A stretch of 64,000 bases of DNA from a virus, in the IMG/VR virus record IMGVR_UViG_3300008952_000019, positions 27,449 through 91,448 of that record. One strand, 5' to 3'. Positions 46,943 through 56,093 of this stretch are shown piece after piece. Under the pieces are notes generated by a model. The model made no database searches. It was not told the origin of the DNA and was given only the letters and a program-made list of their open reading frames with translations. Each line of letters starts with the position of its first letter. The first letter of the stretch is position 1. The position numbers and the translations under genes are program-made.

Positions 46943-49900
46943 TCAATAATCCTCTATGGAAAGGGCAGTTACATTCTTATTTACCGCAATTCCGAACCTT
47001 ACTAGCACAACTTTATATGTTGAACTGCCGGTATTTGCTGTTCCTAATTGAACATTACATGTTTGGTTGTTTGCATTTGTATTAATTGCAAATGTGCCTT
47101 GTTCTGTAACACCACCTAGGTTTCTAACCCCGTTCGATCCGTTACCACCTGCATTTAAATCAGCACCTGGAAAACCTGCTCCGCCAAAATTTGTACTGCA
47201 ATCAAGCCAGCCATTTAGTGTGCTAGTACTATCTGTTGTATACCCAGGTATTGCTATAAACAATGAAGTAACTTCTCCTGATAATTTAATTTGAAATTTA
47301 GCAATAGCATCACGTTTAAATGCGAATGTAAAATATTGTGTGCTATTACTCCTGCCTGTGCTTAAATTAGGACCTACAGGAAGATATCCACTAAAATCAT
47401 CTAACATATGTTTAATTTCATTAAGATAACATACTGCTTCTGCCCTGTTAATAACAGTTGACAATGAACTCCATGCATATGTAGCATAAAAATCCGAACT
47501 AGCATTACTTGAATAGTCAGGTGTATCTGTGTTAGTAGGCCAACTATAATCTATTCGTTTTCCGTTTGCAGCTCCTGATACTGCTGATCCTAACGAAGAC
47601 ATATTATTTGGTATTGCAGTCTCATCTAATGTTGGTGTATCGTGCCAAAAATGAATTGGTTGTGTGCTATTAACTTTAGATCCATTACCATTACAATTTT
47701 GTGCAAATACTCTAAAATATCCTGTACCTAAAGTGCTACCTCCTGTCATATTAATGTTAAGATCACTTAATGTATGCGGAGAACTTACTCCTACATTTTT
47801 TGGAGGTGGATTAGTTAATCCTACATCAGTATATGAATATGTTTTTTGAGAAAACATATCATCCGAAATACCATTACCATAATTAACATCTTCTATTTTT
47901 ACTTCTCCATTATTTCGATATGCTTCACCAGTAAAATTACTTACAGTTATACCATTTACTTTAATAATAGCACTAGATTGATAAAATGGTATAGAAGACA
48001 TTGTTCTTAATGTACCTGCACTGACTTGGGATACTGTCCAAGTGCCTGCTATTGTTGGAGCATCTGTTACAGGATCTCTAACAAAATTAGTTGTATCAGA
48101 TTCTGAACCATCTGAGTGTGTAATTTTAAATTCGTTATATCCTGCTGGTGTGCTTGTTTTTTCTATCTGTGCTTTTATTACTTTATAAAAATTTGCAGGT
48201 ATAGTTGGTTGGTGTACTGTTAATGTATTAGCATCTACATCAGCAGTTACAGTTAACGAACCGTTAGTTGCATTAGATTGATCTGTTGCATTTAATTGAA
48301 TAGTTCCATCTCCTGCTCCGTTTATATTTGCAATTAATGTTGCAGTTGTTGTTCCATTTGATGCTATTTTATTAACATAATCACTTAGTTCGCCTAACTG
48401 TACTGTCGAATTTGTTACTCTAACTGTATCTGCTCCGGCAGTTAACGACGTACTTGTATTATTTGATGTGTCGGAACAAATTTTCGGTGAAGTTCCAACA
48501 GACGAAATACTCATAGTTTTCCCTGTCATGTTTGCAGGCGCTGTTGGCGCCACTTTGATTTCTATGTAATTAGTTTTAATTTCTGTATCATCAACAAAAG
48601 ACGAAGCTCGCCCTGGTACACTACCTGTAGTTTTTGAATTAGGACCACTTGCTTCGAGTTCTACTGTATATGTCCCTGCAGCATAATTATGATTTGTTAC
48701 ATTTGTTGTTGTTGCAGTTGTTGTACCGCCATCTAAATCCCATGCATATGTATTTGCATTTACACTTGCATTTGCAAAAGTAAATAGACTATAATCATTA
48801 GCATCATAACCTATAAATTCAAACCCTATTTGTTGGGAACTGTAATTTGAGTGTCCAGTCGAATCATTTACAGTAACACCTGTAAAATCTGCTCTAGGAT
48901 CTGCTTTTACTGTTATTGTTATTGTATCTGACACTGGTGCAGATGTATGTCCGTTATCAACAGATAATTTACATGTATAAGTTTCGTCTACACCTGTATT
49001 TGTTGTATGTTTATAAAAATGTTCTACTGGTTGACTCGGAGTACCTGCTGATCCTGAACCATAATCAGTTATTTGATAAAAAGATGAGGTTGCAGTACCA
49101 CCACTAGTATATGCACTCCATGTACTATTGTTATAATATGATGTTAATCCTGATTGATTATATAATGTTAATGTGTTACCACTAACACCTACATAAATTT
49201 TTCTACCATTTATTTGTGTAGTTCCTGCAACGTCTCTAAATAGTATTTGATCTCCATTACTAAAAATAGAACCATCTGCTACTGTTATTGTAGAAGGTGT
49301 TAATACTACCCATACATTATTTTGTACTTCGGCAGTTGCTAAAGTTATACCAGTTACAGTTGTTTTAATATCTCCCCAATCATATTCATAAGAAGCATGT
49401 CCCCATGTCCCCATATTAGGTACAGTTGGTGTAAATACTACTCTCCATCCTTCTTTATTATCATATCCTGCTACAACATTATCACTTGCTTCATCACTTG
49501 TACCTGTAGTTGTAGTTGAATTAAAAGTTAATGAAGGAGCAACATATACATTCATATAATTGCTTCTTGTTTGGTTAACTATCTCGCCTTGACCAGTAGG
49601 ACCAGCAGCGGGCCCATATACGTATAATATAGGTGTGAATCTAGTATCCGATGATACTGTATATGTATGATCTATATATGTAACTGAACTTATGTTTGCC
49701 CATGCAGTATTAGAACTACCTGTAGGATCAGTTGCATTTGCTCCTGTAGGATAAACACTTCCATTACCAAAATCCATCATCCATGTGCTTGCATATTGTG
49801 TATTCTGCACATAATATCTAGTCGATGATCCAGAATCTATAGTTGTATCACTTGCATAAAAACTAGGTATTGGTGTCGGAGCATAAACTACAACATAATC

Positions 49901-52900
49901 AGTTCGTTTAAATTTAGCAAAACTTCCTTCACTACCTGAAGATAAAGCAGTTGTGCATTTTGCTTCTAATTCTACAGTAAAAGGCGAATTACCTTGATCT
50001 GCAACAGAATATGTATGAGTTGTTGTAGGTGTAGTAGTTGTAACAGTATTTCCATCACCAAAATTCCATATATACTGATTTGCATTATATTGACTTGTTG
50101 TTGTAAATGTAACGTCCAAAGGAGCATTACCTGTTAATGGTGTTGCAGTAAAATCTGCATGTCTTACATATGTTTCGTTTCTAACATTAAGCATTACTTC
50201 ATTTACTGCATCAAATGCCTCTGTTACAGTACCGGCAGTATCAAATCCTGACAACGGAGTACCTGAACTATATGTTTGATTTTTTTGTAAAAATGCACCA
50301 TCATGAAATGTAGTATCGGCCGGTGTTCCTAATGTAGATGTTGTACCTGTAGCACCTGTTGAACTTATCGTTATTTGGTCATCTCCACCTGTACTTTGAC
50401 TATTAACAATAGACACGTTATCGCCTGCAATAAATGTTAATGTATCTGCAGAGCTTGCCGCTACTAATTGAGCTCCACTTGAGCTACCTGTGCCTCCGGA
50501 ACTACTATTATCAGTCACAGTAATTTGTTGATATGCATTACCACCTTCAATATCAACATTTAATGTACCACCAATACTAGGATTTATTCTAGAATGATAG
50601 TATAATGTAACAGGAGCATCCATAGGAACATTAAACAATAAATCAAATGCAGTATTAGTATTACCAGAACCTACTGTACCTGAGGACGATACACCAGTTG
50701 TATATTCTCCTACTGCTGGTAAATTGCTAGGTATTTTAGATAATGTTTGTGAGGTTCCATCTCCTATTGCCTTATTAACTTGTAATGTAGTATTATCTGT
50801 TATTTGAGTAACTTTAGCTCTATCACCTCCTGAAAGAACCAAGTAATCACCTACCAAAATTTCAGTAGAAAATGCAGTTCCTGAACCAGAAACTGAAGTT
50901 GAATTATTAACAGAAGTTGTTCCTACCATTGGAGTTGTTGTAGGTCCTCCTGTTGCTGATGTAGAAATATATATTTGATTATCTACATTGCTTGTATCTT
51001 CTTGAATAAAATGATATAAAAATCCTTTGTATATTCTTATAGTTTGTTGAGAATTACCATTTAATGCTAACTTATCATTTACAACCGTAACCATTTGTGT
51101 TGGGCCTTGAGCTTGTACTCCGGAACCAAAAATAAATCTAGAAGTATTATTATTCCATACTAAATGTAACCCATCTTGCGATGAACCTGGATAACCTATG
51201 TTTACATCTTCTAAACCTCTTATATAACCATAACCTTGGCTTCCACCACTAGTTGAACCTGCATCCGAACTTAATATCCATGAACTAGTACCTGACGCCC
51301 AACGCAATATTTGTCCATCTATTGCTCCTGTTGTATTAACATCATATAGATCTCCCAAATTTGCTGCACCAATTCTAGCATCTGCACGAGCAGATGTAAA
51401 ATATAAATTATTATTTCCTTCTACTAAGTTATTTGTTGTTCTGTTTGCAAGATCAGTATCAAAATTATTAGTATCATAATGATCTATAAATTCAAAACTT
51501 GACGTACTATCATTATATGCTAATATTTTTGCATCGTCTGCAGAAGTAACAGACGCAACATCTGTTAAATCTGTAAGACCTGTTAGTGCAATTCTAGCAT
51601 CAACTAATGTATTACTATAATATTTGTTAGTTGATCCTTCTGTTAAATCATCTGTACTTTTGTTTCCAAAATCTGTAGTAAATAAAGTTGTACTATAATA
51701 TTTGTTTGTTGTACCTTCTGGCACATCATCTGTGTCACCACCCCAACCAATTACACCTGTTGTTGTGTTATAAATTATAGGATTAGATGCTGACATCTTT
51801 GTTCTAACATTTACATTAGAAGCATATTTGTTAGATGTTCCTTCAGATAAATTATCAGTTGTTTTAGCATTAAAATCAGTATTAAAACTAGTTGAGGTAT
51901 ATAAAACCGTATCACCTGCTAATGCCTGACCTGCACCAGTACCTATTGTTAATGCAGTATCTGTTCCTGCTTCCCAATAACCGGCAACATTCCATTTTAA
52001 TATTTGTCCAGCACTAGGAGTACTAGGTACCGAAACATCATTTAATTCGTTAAGTTTTTTGCTAGAAAATGCATTATTAAATCTTGTAGGAGTATAATAT
52101 AAATTTGTAGTTCCTTCAGATAAATCATCAGAATCTTTTGCATTAAAATCTGTGTTAAAATTTGTAGATGTGTATGCCGCCGGAACAGTAGACCAAACAA
52201 ATTTTGTATTTATATGATCGTATTTTAAAAATTTTCCATCATCTGTATTTGAGACAGTATTAACATCTCCTAATAAAGTAATCGATGCTGCCGCAATTCT
52301 TGCATCTGCTCTGCCAGGAGTAAAATATTGATTAGCACCTTCTGATAAATCATCAGTTGAAAATGGAATTAGAGAAACACTTGCTGTTAGTTTATTTTGT
52401 ATATCATCATATATAGTTTGAAAACCAGTCCCAGTCTGTATTAAAGTTGCAACTCTATCATCTACTCGTTCGTCAGTATAATATAAATTTGATCCTTCTT
52501 GTAAATCGCTTGTATCTTTTAAATTAAATCTTGCATCAAATGTTGCATTTGTAAAAGGATCCGATAACTTAAATGTACCATTAACATCTGTTTCTAATAC
52601 TTTTCCTTGGGAAGGCGTGCCTACAACAGAAACGTCTGATAAATCATTTAATTCTAATACGTAAGGTTTAAATGTATTCGAACTGTCATATTTTAAAACA
52701 GTTCCGTTTTGAAGGCCTGATGTTGTATTAACATCATTCAACTCATTTAATGTTAATGTAATATTTTCTACTTTAGTGCCATTATATTTTAAATATTCCG
52801 ATCCTCCGCTAGGTGTAACTAAAGTAACATCATCTAATTCTAATAATTTTTCTTTCGTACTTACCGAATTCCAAGCACCATTAATATATTGTTGTAATTT

Positions 52901-53056
52901 AGTTTTATCAGTATCGTATCGAAGTTGTCCTTCGATAGTTGAAGTTGCTTGGACCGTAGTACCAGAAGGTAGTATTAAGGCACCAGTAGTATTTAAAGTT
53001 AAAAGCTGACTGGTTGTAGATAATTTGTCACGTTGATGGTCTAAGTTTATGGCCAT
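46943..53056 (-). CDS. Giant tail fibre with 'LSEGTTNLYYT' repeats, degenerate cupredoxin and PKD domains (2,037 aa)
   Basis: First gene of the long fibre operon, with its own GATAAATA late promoter and AAGGA ribosome-binding site. Residues 1-60 include the fibre cap IEGQLRYDTDKTKLQQYING. Residues of about 170-600 hold about eight repeats of DDLSEGTTNLYYTxxRxxxRI. Residues of about 655-840 are a cupredoxin-like fold whose ligand loop reads LYYHSRINPSIGG (Cys, His and Met replaced) and which carries an insertion near 700-770. PKD-type domains follow (IWNFGDGNTV, then THTYS near 1000; YEYDWGD near 1225; YAWDLDGGTT near 1430). The second is interrupted by an E1-FCCH-type module. The C-terminal domain is shared with the 1,726-residue neighbour. 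Confidence 0.82.
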   Translation of the reverse strand: MAINLDHQRDKLSTTSQLLTLNTTGALILPSGTTVQATSTIEGQLRYDTDKTKLQQYINGAWNSVSTKEKLLELDDVTLVTPSGGSEYLKYNGTKVENITLTLNELNDVNTTSGLQNGTVLKYDSSNTFKPYVLELNDLSDVSVVGTPSQGKVLETDVNGTFKLSDPFTNATFDARFNLKDTSDLQEGSNLYYTDERVDDRVATLIQTGTGFQTIYDDIQNKLTASVSLIPFSTDDLSEGANQYFTPGRADARIAAASITLLGDVNTVSNTDDGKFLKYDHINTKFVWSTVPAAYTSTNFNTDFNAKDSDDLSEGTTNLYYTPTRFNNAFSSKKLNELNDVSVPSTPSAGQILKWNVAGYWEAGTDTALTIGTGAGQALAGDTVLYTSTSFNTDFNAKTTDNLSEGTSNKYASNVNVRTKMSASNPIIYNTTTGVIGWGGDTDDVPEGTTNKYYSTTLFTTDFGNKSTDDLTEGSTNKYYSNTLVDARIALTGLTDLTDVASVTSADDAKILAYNDSTSSFEFIDHYDTNNFDTDLANRTTNNLVEGNNNLYFTSARADARIGAANLGDLYDVNTTGAIDGQILRWASGTSSWILSSDAGSTSGGSQGYGYIRGLEDVNIGYPGSSQDGLHLVWNNNTSRFIFGSGVQAQGPTQMVTVVNDKLALNGNSQQTIRIYKGFLYHFIQEDTSNVDNQIYISTSATGGPTTTPMVGTTSVNNSTSVSGSGTAFSTEILVGDYLVLSGGDRAKVTQITDNTTLQVNKAIGDGTSQTLSKIPSNLPAVGEYTTGVSSSGTVGSGNTNTAFDLLFNVPMDAPVTLYYHSRINPSIGGTLNVDIEGGNAYQQITVTDNSSSGGTGSSSGAQLVAASSADTLTFIAGDNVSIVNSQSTGGDDQITISSTGATGTTSTLGTPADTTFHDGAFLQKNQTYSSGTPLSGFDTAGTVTEAFDAVNEVMLNVRNETYVRHADFTATPLTGNAPLDVTFTTTSQYNANQYIWNFGDGNTVTTTTPTTTHTYSVADQGNSPFTVELEAKCTTALSSGSEGSFAKFKRTDYVVVYAPTPIPSFYASDTTIDSGSSTRYYVQNTQYASTWMMDFGNGSVYPTGANATDPTGSSNTAWANISSVTYIDHTYTVSSDTRFTPILYVYGPAAGPTGQGEIVNQTRSNYMNVYVAPSLTFNSTTTTGTSDEASDNVVAGYDNKEGWRVVFTPTVPNMGTWGHASYEYDWGDIKTTVTGITLATAEVQNNVWVVLTPSTITVADGSIFSNGDQILFRDVAGTTQINGRKIYVGVSGNTLTLYNQSGLTSYYNNSTWSAYTSGGTATSSFYQITDYGSGSAGTPSQPVEHFYKHTTNTGVDETYTCKLSVDNGHTSAPVSDTITITVKADPRADFTGVTVNDSTGHSNYSSQQIGFEFIGYDANDYSLFTFANASVNANTYAWDLDGGTTTATTTNVTNHNYAAGTYTVELEASGPNSKTTGSVPGRASSFVDDTEIKTNYIEIKVAPTAPANMTGKTMSISSVGTSPKICSDTSNNTSTSLTAGADTVRVTNSTVQLGELSDYVNKIASNGTTTATLIANINGAGDGTIQLNATDQSNATNGSLTVTADVDANTLTVHQPTIPANFYKVIKAQIEKTSTPAGYNEFKITHSDGSESDTTNFVRDPVTDAPTIAGTWTVSQVSAGTLRTMSSIPFYQSSAIIKVNGITVSNFTGEAYRNNGEVKIEDVNYGNGISDDMFSQKTYSYTDVGLTNPPPKNVGVSSPHTLSDLNINMTGGSTLGTGYFRVFAQNCNGNGSKVNSTQPIHFWHDTPTLDETAIPNNMSSLGSAVSGAANGKRIDYSWPTNTDTPDYSSNASSDFYATYAWSSLSTVINRAEAVCYLNEIKHMLDDFSGYLPVGPNLSTGRSNSTQYFTFAFKRDAIAKFQIKLSGEVTSLFIAIPGYTTDSTSTLNGWLDCSTNFGGAGFPGADLNAGGNGSNGVRNLGGVTEQGTFAINTNANNQTCNVQLGTANTGSSTYKVVLVRFGIAVNKNVTALSIEDY

Positions 53057-53083
53057 TCATAAATTCCTTAAGGCTAACTTAGA

Positions 53084-53091
53084 TATTTATC
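53084..53091 (-). promoter_or_regulatory. Late promoter (GATAAATA) for the fibre operon
   Basis: GATAAATA on the minus strand, 28 nt before the ATG at 53056 and immediately after a terminator T-run. It is identical to the elements at 53690-53697 and 7844-7851. It is the only clear promoter for many kilobases of downstream fibre genes. Confidence 0.75.
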
Positions 53092-53093
53092 TG

Positions 53094-53127
53094 AAAAAAG
53101 GTAATGGGGCAAAGAAATGCCCCATTA
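53094..53127 (-). terminator. Intrinsic terminator after the 163-aa gene
   Basis: A 10-bp inverted repeat, TAATGGGGCA / TGCCCCATTA (53102-53111 and 53118-53127) with a 6-nt loop. On the minus strand it is followed, after a CC spacer, by six T residues (53099 to 53094). It lies 5 nt past the stop of the 163-residue gene and directly before the next late promoter. Confidence 0.85.
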
Positions 53128-53131
53128 AATA

Positions 53132-53623
53132 TTAGTCTGTTTTAAATTCAGCACCGGAATTAGCAATTTCAAGTTCTTCTAATTGAACTGTTTTAATTGA
53201 CCCAGGATCTGAACCTGCAGCAGCTGCCGCGGCACTAAATCCCCACATAGCTCGTACATTTGTTGTAGAACTATCGGCTTGGTAAATTAATGTTCTATTC
53301 ATGAGCTTCATAACTCTGTGAATTTCATTTTGATCATCTTTACAGTTCATAATCATTTCATCTGCAGCTAATGCTGGATTAGTGTCTTGATTACCTGCTC
53401 TTTCAGGTTTATTAACCAATGTACAAATACCAGTATTTCCAGCAGTATCTCTAACATAAAATTTGTTAGAACCTTTTTGCTCTAAAATTGTATATTCTGC
53501 GGCGGCGTTTGAACCAATTTTACAAACACCAAATATTTTTTCGTTACCTGCGGCATTTCCTGATAATGTTGCATTAGCAGTACCTTCGAGGTTAAGCCAT
53601 CTTCGATTTACGGGTCGTCCCAT
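53132..53623 (-). CDS. Small virion protein next to gp23, possible capsid decoration protein (163 aa)
   Basis: The start is ATG 53623 (MGRPVNRRW): AAGGAG lies about 6 nt upstream. A longer reading begins at a TTG and would leave no leader after the promoter. The body is beta-rich with KIFGVCKIGSNAAAEYTILE, then KGSNKFYVRDTAGNTGICTL, and ends with an Ala-rich hinge and acidic tail. I recall a 'MARPLNKR-x-KIGS-x-KGSKRF-x-G-x-C-L' family of unknown virion proteins in cyanophages, and this fits it. The gene has its own late promoter and its own terminator, a setup for high stand-alone expression. A head decoration or head-completion role is inferred from its place after gp23. Confidence 0.72.
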   Translation of the reverse strand: MGRPVNRRWLNLEGTANATLSGNAAGNEKIFGVCKIGSNAAAEYTILEQKGSNKFYVRDTAGNTGICTLVNKPERAGNQDTNPALAADEMIMNCKDDQNEIHRVMKLMNRTLIYQADSSTTNVRAMWGFSAAAAAAGSDPGSIKTVQLEELEIANSGAEFKTD

Positions 53624-53689
53624 AATAACTCCTTTTTGACGTTCTAGGTCATCTTCCCTGTGAAGGGCGAACTCATTTCTGAGCAATAA

Positions 53690-53697
53690 TATTTATC
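53690..53697 (-). promoter_or_regulatory. Late promoter (GATAAATA) for the 163-aa virion gene
   Basis: GATAAATA on the minus strand, two bases past the T-run of the gp23 terminator. Predicted transcription starts about 60 nt before the ATG at 53623. It matches the T4 late consensus at 7 of 8 positions. Confidence 0.7.
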
Positions 53698-53699
53698 AT

Positions 53700-53731
53700 A
53701 AAAAAAGGGTATATCCGAAGATATACCCTTT
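53700..53731 (-). terminator. Intrinsic terminator after gp23, UUCG tetraloop
   Basis: A perfect 12-bp stem, AAAGGGTATATC / GATATACCCTTT (53704-53715 and 53720-53731). On the minus strand the loop is TTCG closed by a C-G pair, the very stable C(UUCG)G loop, and a run of seven T residues follows (53706 to 53700). It lies about 20 nt after the gp23 stop. Confidence 0.93.
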
Positions 53732-53752
53732 AAACCATATAATAGTTAACTA

Positions 53753-54928
53753 TTACTGGAACTTCATATTGTCGTCATTGACACCAATATTTGCAACATA
53801 ATCAGCAGCGTTACCTAAGGACGATGCTTGGTTTGTTAACTCAACATAACCATAGCGTGTCATAAAGGAAACGACTGGTTCAAATGTGCTTGGGTCTAAC
53901 ACAACACCGGAACTCATTAACGGAATGTATGGGCAATAAAAAGATGCGGCATCCATTTCGCCTGGGCCTTTGTAACCAACAATGACATTAGAATCATCTG
54001 CTGCATATTGGTTAACATAAACTCTCATTGAGCTATTTAAAGTTCCAACGAACTTTGTGTTTGTCGGTGCTTCAAAAGTACCTTCAGTTGTTCTTGCGAA
54101 AGCCGAAGTTGTTGCACTTTGAAGTACTGTTAATACAAACGGGCTAACTACACACCAGTTACCTGCGCCTCGACGTGTGCGAGATGCGATAATATTTGCG
54201 GCTCTATTAATAAGAACTGCAAGTGCGGCATGTTCGTCACCAACAAAAGTTGCTGTACCTGAAACTGCGGCTTGGTTATATGTATCAATAGCAGTTCCTG
54301 CCAATGTACCCAAAGAACCAAGGATTTCTTGATCAATTTCAGTTGTAATTTCTTGTGCTAAAGCAGCCATTACTTCTGCTTCAACGTCAATACCATGCTG
54401 GCTTTGGGCATCCTGAGATGCTTCAAAAGTCCAACGAGCGGACAGTCTGCGAGTCTTCGCTTCAACTGTTTGCTTCAAGATTTGGATTGACATTTTGTTA
54501 CCAGGAATACCTTCCATTGTACCTGTTGGGCTAGGAGCCGAACCTGTACCTGATGCTGGCATACCTGAATATGTTGAAGCAATCTTAAATGGACTAAGTG
54601 CTTCTTCGCCTGCTGTTGCAGCGTTTCCTGTGTCAGCATAGCGAACACGTAATGTATGAATTTGTCCTACTGGACCTGTCATAGGTTGAACACCAATGAG
54701 CTCATTAGCGATAACAGTTGGCATAACCCTTCGTATTACAGGAAGGATTACCTTATTTAAAGTTGCTACGTTACCTGCATTAGTTGCACCGGCAGTTGAT
54801 GTTTCCATCAGTGCTTGTCGTGTGTTTTCTAATGTGGTTTCCATAACCGTTCTTTTGTTGCCTTCTAGTCCTTCGCACAGAGCGTCCTTAGTTGGTTGCC
54901 AGTTGGACTCAAAAAGTGCGTCTGCCAT
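53753..54928 (-). CDS. 23: Major capsid protein gp23
   Basis: A 391-residue T4-family capsid protein that forms the hexameric lattice of the head. Recognisable segments are GPVGQIHTLRVRYADTG near residue 85, a TFEASQDAQSQHGIDVEAEV region near 170-190, and a C-terminal SFMTRYGYVELT. It follows gp22 by 17 nt, with AAGGAG before the ATG, and is closed by a strong terminator. Three matches to the gp21 cleavage rule (L/I)-x-E occur early (LFE, LCE, LME). LME at 40-42, followed by TSTAGAT, best fits the known maturation site, giving a mature chain from Thr43. It is short compared with T4 (521 aa), suggesting loss of the insertion domain. Confidence 0.95.
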   Translation of the reverse strand: MADALFESNWQPTKDALCEGLEGNKRTVMETTLENTRQALMETSTAGATNAGNVATLNKVILPVIRRVMPTVIANELIGVQPMTGPVGQIHTLRVRYADTGNAATAGEEALSPFKIASTYSGMPASGTGSAPSPTGTMEGIPGNKMSIQILKQTVEAKTRRLSARWTFEASQDAQSQHGIDVEAEVMAALAQEITTEIDQEILGSLGTLAGTAIDTYNQAAVSGTATFVGDEHAALAVLINRAANIIASRTRRGAGNWCVVSPFVLTVLQSATTSAFARTTEGTFEAPTNTKFVGTLNSSMRVYVNQYAADDSNVIVGYKGPGEMDAASFYCPYIPLMSSGVVLDPSTFEPVVSFMTRYGYVELTNQASSLGNAADYVANIGVNDDNMKFQ

Positions 54929-54945
54929 AATTAATTCTCCTTAAA

Positions 54946-56082
54946 TTATATTCCTGCTAGTTTTTTAAGGTTAATAATTTCAGCACCTACATCCGTTGTT
55001 GTCGGATCCACGTGGACTGGTTTATTACCTGTTATCACAGTTTTCTGTGTTCTAGCTTTTGGCTCTACGTTCTCATTTAATGTCTTTTTAGAAGCGGTAC
55101 TTTTTGCTTGTTTTTTAACATTTTCATTAAGAACAGTTGGTAAATACTTCTCATATTGCTTTTTAAGATTGTCAGTTTGCACTGATTCTAACAAATCTTG
55201 CATAATCTCTTTCTTATCCTTAGAAAGAGGGTCAAGCAATTCTGATAAAATTTTATCTCGCTTTGCAGAAGATTCTGCTATACGAGCTTTCTTTTGTGCC
55301 TCAGAAATTTCAACTTGTTTTGACGTAATTTGTACTTGCGCCTCTTCAAGTGATCCTTCTAAATCTTTAATTTTTCCGGACAGTTTTTTAACTTCTGTCC
55401 CTTCAGCTAAATGACTTGTCATAAACTCTGCCGCAAATGCTTCAAACATTTTTCTTCCAAAAGCATTTTCTCGGGCCGATTTGATATCCTCTTTCAAGGA
55501 ACCAATTTCTCCTCTGAGCGTACTTTCAACAATGCTTTCTACTTTTTCAGCTGCTTTTCTAACAAAATTAGCTTTTGTGTTACGTAAAAGTTGCTTTCCT
55601 TCTTTAACGAGCTTAACCTTCTGTTCTACAACAGCTTGTTTATCGCTATGAAATTCGTTCAACTCTTTTGTTAACTGTTTCAAGACAAAACCTTCTAATT
55701 TTTTAAAGTTCGTGCCTTGGGTGTTTCGATCTTCTCGAAGTTCAGTTATTTCCTTCTTAAGGGCATTCATTAAGAACTTATCCAATACTTCTGCGTGTTC
55801 TTGCATTTTTTGTTTGTATTGAACTCGTGCCTCAACTAATGCACCTTTATCGTGGGCAAATTCTTCAACCTCTTGCTTAATAGCATCAGTTAACATGTTG
55901 TCCATTGCTTCTACAATCTGCTCTTTATCGTTATTGTAACGACCAGCAAATTCGTCGCGGACTTCATTAGTAATCTGCTCACGGGCTTCGGTTAATTTCT
56001 TTTCCCAAGCCTCTGTTAACGAAGTTTTAACATCTTCCGACAGGACGTCTCCACCTAATAGTTCTTCAAAAGCGTCTGCCAT
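54946..56082 (-). CDS. 22: Prohead scaffold protein gp22
   Basis: A 378-residue, highly charged, almost wholly helical protein, as expected for the main internal scaffold of T4-type proheads. Long coiled-coil sections span roughly 20-300 (KKLEGFVLKQLTKELNEFHS; KLSGKIKDLEGSLEEAQ). It is digested by gp21 during maturation; two copies of the site L-N-E (ending at residues 320 and 337, each followed by Asn-Val) sit in the flexible C-terminus, along with LAE and LLE sites. It lies between gp21 and gp23, with 11- and 17-nt gaps. The C-terminal VGAEIINLKKLAG resembles a binding tail. Confidence 0.9.
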   Translation of the reverse strand: MADAFEELLGGDVLSEDVKTSLTEAWEKKLTEAREQITNEVRDEFAGRYNNDKEQIVEAMDNMLTDAIKQEVEEFAHDKGALVEARVQYKQKMQEHAEVLDKFLMNALKKEITELREDRNTQGTNFKKLEGFVLKQLTKELNEFHSDKQAVVEQKVKLVKEGKQLLRNTKANFVRKAAEKVESIVESTLRGEIGSLKEDIKSARENAFGRKMFEAFAAEFMTSHLAEGTEVKKLSGKIKDLEGSLEEAQVQITSKQVEISEAQKKARIAESSAKRDKILSELLDPLSKDKKEIMQDLLESVQTDNLKKQYEKYLPTVLNENVKKQAKSTASKKTLNENVEPKARTQKTVITGNKPVHVDPTTTDVGAEIINLKKLAGI

Positions 56083-56093
56083 ATTAAATTCTC

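Noticed and set aside
53624-53686. N-terminal extension of the 163-residue protein
   Set aside because: It would start at TTG right after the promoter. ATG 53623 has AAGGAG at good spacing.
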